36,302 bases of DNA from positions 1-36,302 of the forward strand of contig JABEVE010000036.1 in NCBI GenBank assembly GCA_013044035.1, in the 5' to 3' direction. The notes under the pieces are model-generated. The model was not told the DNA's origin. It saw only the letters and a list, made by a program, of their open reading frames with translations, and searched no databases. Of this stretch, positions 34,641-36,302 are shown piece by piece (position 1 is the stretch's first letter; every line of letters starts with the position of its first letter). Source of the DNA: Burkholderiales bacterium. GTDB lineage: Bacteria; Pseudomonadota; Gammaproteobacteria; Burkholderiales; Burkholderiaceae_C. Both the position numbers and the translations under genes were made by a program.

Positions 34641-34662
34641 CCAAGCACCTGCGGGTGCTTGG
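34641..34662 (+). terminator. Hairpin 3' of petC
   Basis: CCAAGCACC (34641-34649) pairs perfectly with 34654-34662 around a TGCG tetraloop, five bases after the petC stop. No T-run follows. It is probably a 3'-end stabiliser or part of a composite terminator. Confidence 0.5.
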
Positions 34663-34703
34663 CAGCAGTGTCCATAGGTCCGACTTTCGGGGTCGGCTGT
34701 CGC

Positions 34704-34735
34704 GGGGGTGAGCATGCTCACTCCCTTCGCTTTTT
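34704..34735 (+). terminator. Second petC-sspA hairpin with delayed T-run
   Basis: The perfect palindrome GTGAGCATGCTCAC (34708-34721) is extended by G/C pairs to 34704-34725. A TTTTT run follows at 34731-34735, with five bases in between. A small hairpin at 34680-34696 precedes it. It could be a terminator or an sspA 5'-leader element. Confidence 0.4.
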
Positions 34736-34750
34736 CAGGAGTCGCCTCTC

Positions 34751-35362
34751 ATGATGGTGCTTTATTCAGGCACGACCTGCCCATTCTCGCAGCGTTGCCG
34801 TTTTGTTCTGTTCGAAAAGGGCATGGATTTCGAAATTCGTGATGTCGATCTCTTCAACAAGCCTGAAGATGTGAACGTCATGAACCCCTACGGCCAGGTG
34901 CCCATTCTGGTCGAGCGTGACCTCATCCTGTACGAATCCAACATCATCAACGAGTACATCGACGAGCGTTTTCCACATCCTCAACTCATGCCCGGAGACC
35001 CAGTGGCGCGTGCCCGGGTGCGTTTGTTTCTGTTCAATTTCGAAAAGGAATTGTTCGTGCACGTCAGCACGCTCGAGTCGCGTGCCAGCAAAACCAATGA
35101 AAAGGCGATGGAAAAGGCCAGGACGGCGATTCGTGACCGCCTGACTCAACTGGCGCCCATCTTTACCAAGAACCGCTTCATGTTGGGTGATGACTTCTCC
35201 ATGCTCGACGTGTCCATTGCGCCTCTGCTCTGGCGCCTGGACCACTACGGCATCGATCTGCCCAAATCAGCCGCACCGCTCTCCAAGTACGCTGAGCGCA
35301 TTTTCCAGCGCCCTGCCTATATCGAGGCGCTCACGCCCTCGGAAAAGGTCATGCGCAAGTAA
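34751..35362 (+). CDS. sspA: Stringent starvation protein A
   Basis: The 203-residue protein has the GST fold: a thioredoxin-like N-terminal domain (about 1-78, with SGTTCPFSQRCRFVLFEKGMDFE and YGQVPILVERDLILYESNIINEYID) and an all-helical C-terminal domain. SspA lacks GST activity; it binds RNA polymerase and alters promoter choice during starvation and acid stress. AGGAG lies ten bases before the ATG. An alternative start is the next codon, also ATG (34754). It forms a pair with sspB 20 bp downstream. Confidence 0.94.
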   Translation: MMVLYSGTTCPFSQRCRFVLFEKGMDFEIRDVDLFNKPEDVNVMNPYGQVPILVERDLILYESNIINEYIDERFPHPQLMPGDPVARARVRLFLFNFEKELFVHVSTLESRASKTNEKAMEKARTAIRDRLTQLAPIFTKNRFMLGDDFSMLDVSIAPLLWRLDHYGIDLPKSAAPLSKYAERIFQRPAYIEALTPSEKVMRK

Positions 35363-35382
35363 AGACGGTGTCAGGAAGAGTC

Positions 35383-35937
35383 ATGACCACCCCGGCTGAA
35401 CATCCAAATTCGACCAAGCCCTACTTGTTGCGTGCCCTTTACGAATGGTGCACCGACAACGGACTGACGCCCTATCTGGCTGTTCACGTGGACAGTCTGG
35501 TACGGGTGCCCCGCGAGCATGTCAAAAACGGTGAAATTGTGCTCAACATCAGTTTCGGCGCCACCACAGGCTTGAAGATCGGGCATGACGACGTGCGTTT
35601 CAAGGCACGCTTCGGCGGAGTCGCCCGCGACATCCTCGTGCCAGTGAGCCATATCACCGCGATCTACGCCCGCGAGAATGGTCAGGGCATGGCGTTTCCA
35701 GTGCCTGAGCCCGGTACAGGAGATTCTGCGGCCCCCGGCTCGGTCGAAGGCCAAGAGGCGCAGGCGCCAGAAGCAGGGTCGTCGAGCCATCTTCATGCCG
35801 TGCCCGACAGCATGCCATCGACCGCAGAAGTCCCAGAGCAATCTGCCCACTCGGTCGATACAGCCAAAGCCGAGGGAGAACCGCCGGTTGATCCTCCTCC
35901 GCGACCTTCCGGGGGGCATCTCAAGCGTGTGAAATGA
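35383..35937 (+). CDS. sspB: ClpXP protease specificity-enhancing factor SspB
   Basis: The 184-residue protein has a conserved N-terminal substrate-binding domain (about 10-108: KPYLLRALYEWCTDNGLTPYL, VLNISFGATTGLKIGHDDVRFKARFGG). A long acidic, Pro/Ala/Ser-rich linker (about 109-175) follows, and a short basic C-terminus HLKRVK matches the ClpX-binding module of SspB. It tethers ssrA-tagged peptides to ClpXP for degradation. GGAAGAG precedes the ATG. The linker is longer than in E. coli SspB (total about 165 residues). Confidence 0.93.
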   Translation: MTTPAEHPNSTKPYLLRALYEWCTDNGLTPYLAVHVDSLVRVPREHVKNGEIVLNISFGATTGLKIGHDDVRFKARFGGVARDILVPVSHITAIYARENGQGMAFPVPEPGTGDSAAPGSVEGQEAQAPEAGSSSHLHAVPDSMPSTAEVPEQSAHSVDTAKAEGEPPVDPPPRPSGGHLKRVK

Positions 35938-35987
35938 GGGCTTGAGATCGCAACCTGAATCTCCCCGTTTCCCCAGCGGAAATCCCT

Positions 35988-36063
<76 letters not shown>

Positions 36064-36185
36064 GGAATCCTTCCAGATTGAACCTCGATCGTGCATTGGG
36101 TCCGGGTTTACGGGGGTAGACAAAGCAGCGTTCTTGTATCAGAATGTGACTGAGCTTTAGACAGCTCTTTCAGGGAGTGTGCAAT

Positions 36186-36208
36186 TCACCCGGGCTCTGC
36201 CCGGGTGA
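36186..36208. repeat. Perfect 10-bp inverted repeat at the IS left boundary
   Basis: TCACCCGGGC (36186-36195) and GCCCGGGTGA (36199-36208) flank TCT and form a strong hairpin. Its last three bases (TGA) are also the first bases of the proposed IS terminus. Confidence 0.75.
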
Positions 36209-36302
36209 CCTGCCCCCTGCCAGCCATACCAAGCTGAAGTAGCAGGAGTCTGCCAACTCAGGAGAATGGCGGACATGAGGAAGAGCAAATTCACAGAGGA
36301 AC
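36206..36302 (+). mobile_element. IS3-family insertion sequence, left end (partial)
   Basis: TGACCTGCCCCC at 36206 resembles the terminal inverted repeat of IS407-type IS3 elements from memory. About 70 bp further a typical IS3 orfA begins. The right end, second open frame and target duplication are outside the window, so the boundary is inferred. Confidence 0.6.
36275..36302 (+). CDS. IS3-family transposase OrfA, N-terminal fragment
   Basis: Only nine full codons are visible, reading MRKSKFTEE. This matches the common N-terminus (M-K/R-K-S-K/R-F-T-E-E-Q) of IS3-family OrfA proteins, which carry a helix-turn-helix and are joined to OrfB by programmed frameshifting. A GGAG motif (36261-36264) lies ten bases upstream. 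The gene is cut by the window end. Confidence 0.7.

Overview
The window reads as a chromosomal segment of a GC-rich betaproteobacterium, most likely order Burkholderiales and plausibly a Thiomonas-like member. This is inferred from gene order (mla operon, yadGH, ibaG, murA, complete his operon, tatABC, petABC, sspAB) and from protein style. No 16S or other taxonomic marker is present, so the genus is a guess. Coding density is high and most of the window is conserved housekeeping chromosome.

Region by region. (1) 1-886: the last codons of pntB (transhydrogenase beta subunit), a rho-independent terminator, a small H-NS-type nucleoid protein, then about 360 bp of non-coding sequence with a strong hairpin and two short tandem duplications. 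(2) 887-9570, minus strand: a seven-gene accessory operon, transcribed as acyl-CoA synthetase, livG, livH, livM, periplasmic binding protein, livF, PaaK-like ligase. A Crp/Fnr-type regulator (9745-10488) is divergent from it. Together they look like an uptake, CoA-activation and regulation module for an organic acid, possibly aromatic or fatty; the substrate is unknown. The last enzyme is a PaaK-family protein whose nucleotide-binding loop is not recognisable. (3) 10522-11142, minus: a TPMT-type methyltransferase. (4) 11357-15489, plus: mlaFEDACB, for retrograde phospholipid transport that maintains the outer membrane, followed by an ABC-2 exporter pair (yadGH-like), ibaG and murA. (5) 18960-25923: all structural genes for histidine synthesis except hisZ, in the order hisG-D-C-B-H-A-F-I-E, followed by a HIT protein and tatABC. 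(6) 28116-31544: a DegQ/DegS-like protease and mscL on the minus strand; nif3-like and pdxA on the plus strand. (7) 31830-35937: petABC (cytochrome bc1 complex) and sspAB (stringent starvation proteins). (8) 35988-36302: tRNA-Thr(TGT), then a hairpin and the left end of an IS3-family insertion sequence that runs off the window.

How the genes work together. The Mla genes, the YadGH-like exporter and MurA serve the cell envelope. TatABC is the export route expected for the Rieske protein encoded about 4 kb downstream, whose N-terminus carries a twin-arginine motif. Translational coupling (ATGA or TGATG overlaps) is seen at mlaF/mlaE, yadG/yadH, hisG/hisD, hisI/hisE, nif3/pdxA and petA/petB. Hairpins that could set unequal gene dosage lie between the binding-protein gene and livF, between tatA and tatB, and between petC and sspA.

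I see no CRISPR array, phage, toxin-antitoxin or defence system. The least understood part is the ligase-ABC-ligase operon with its regulator.
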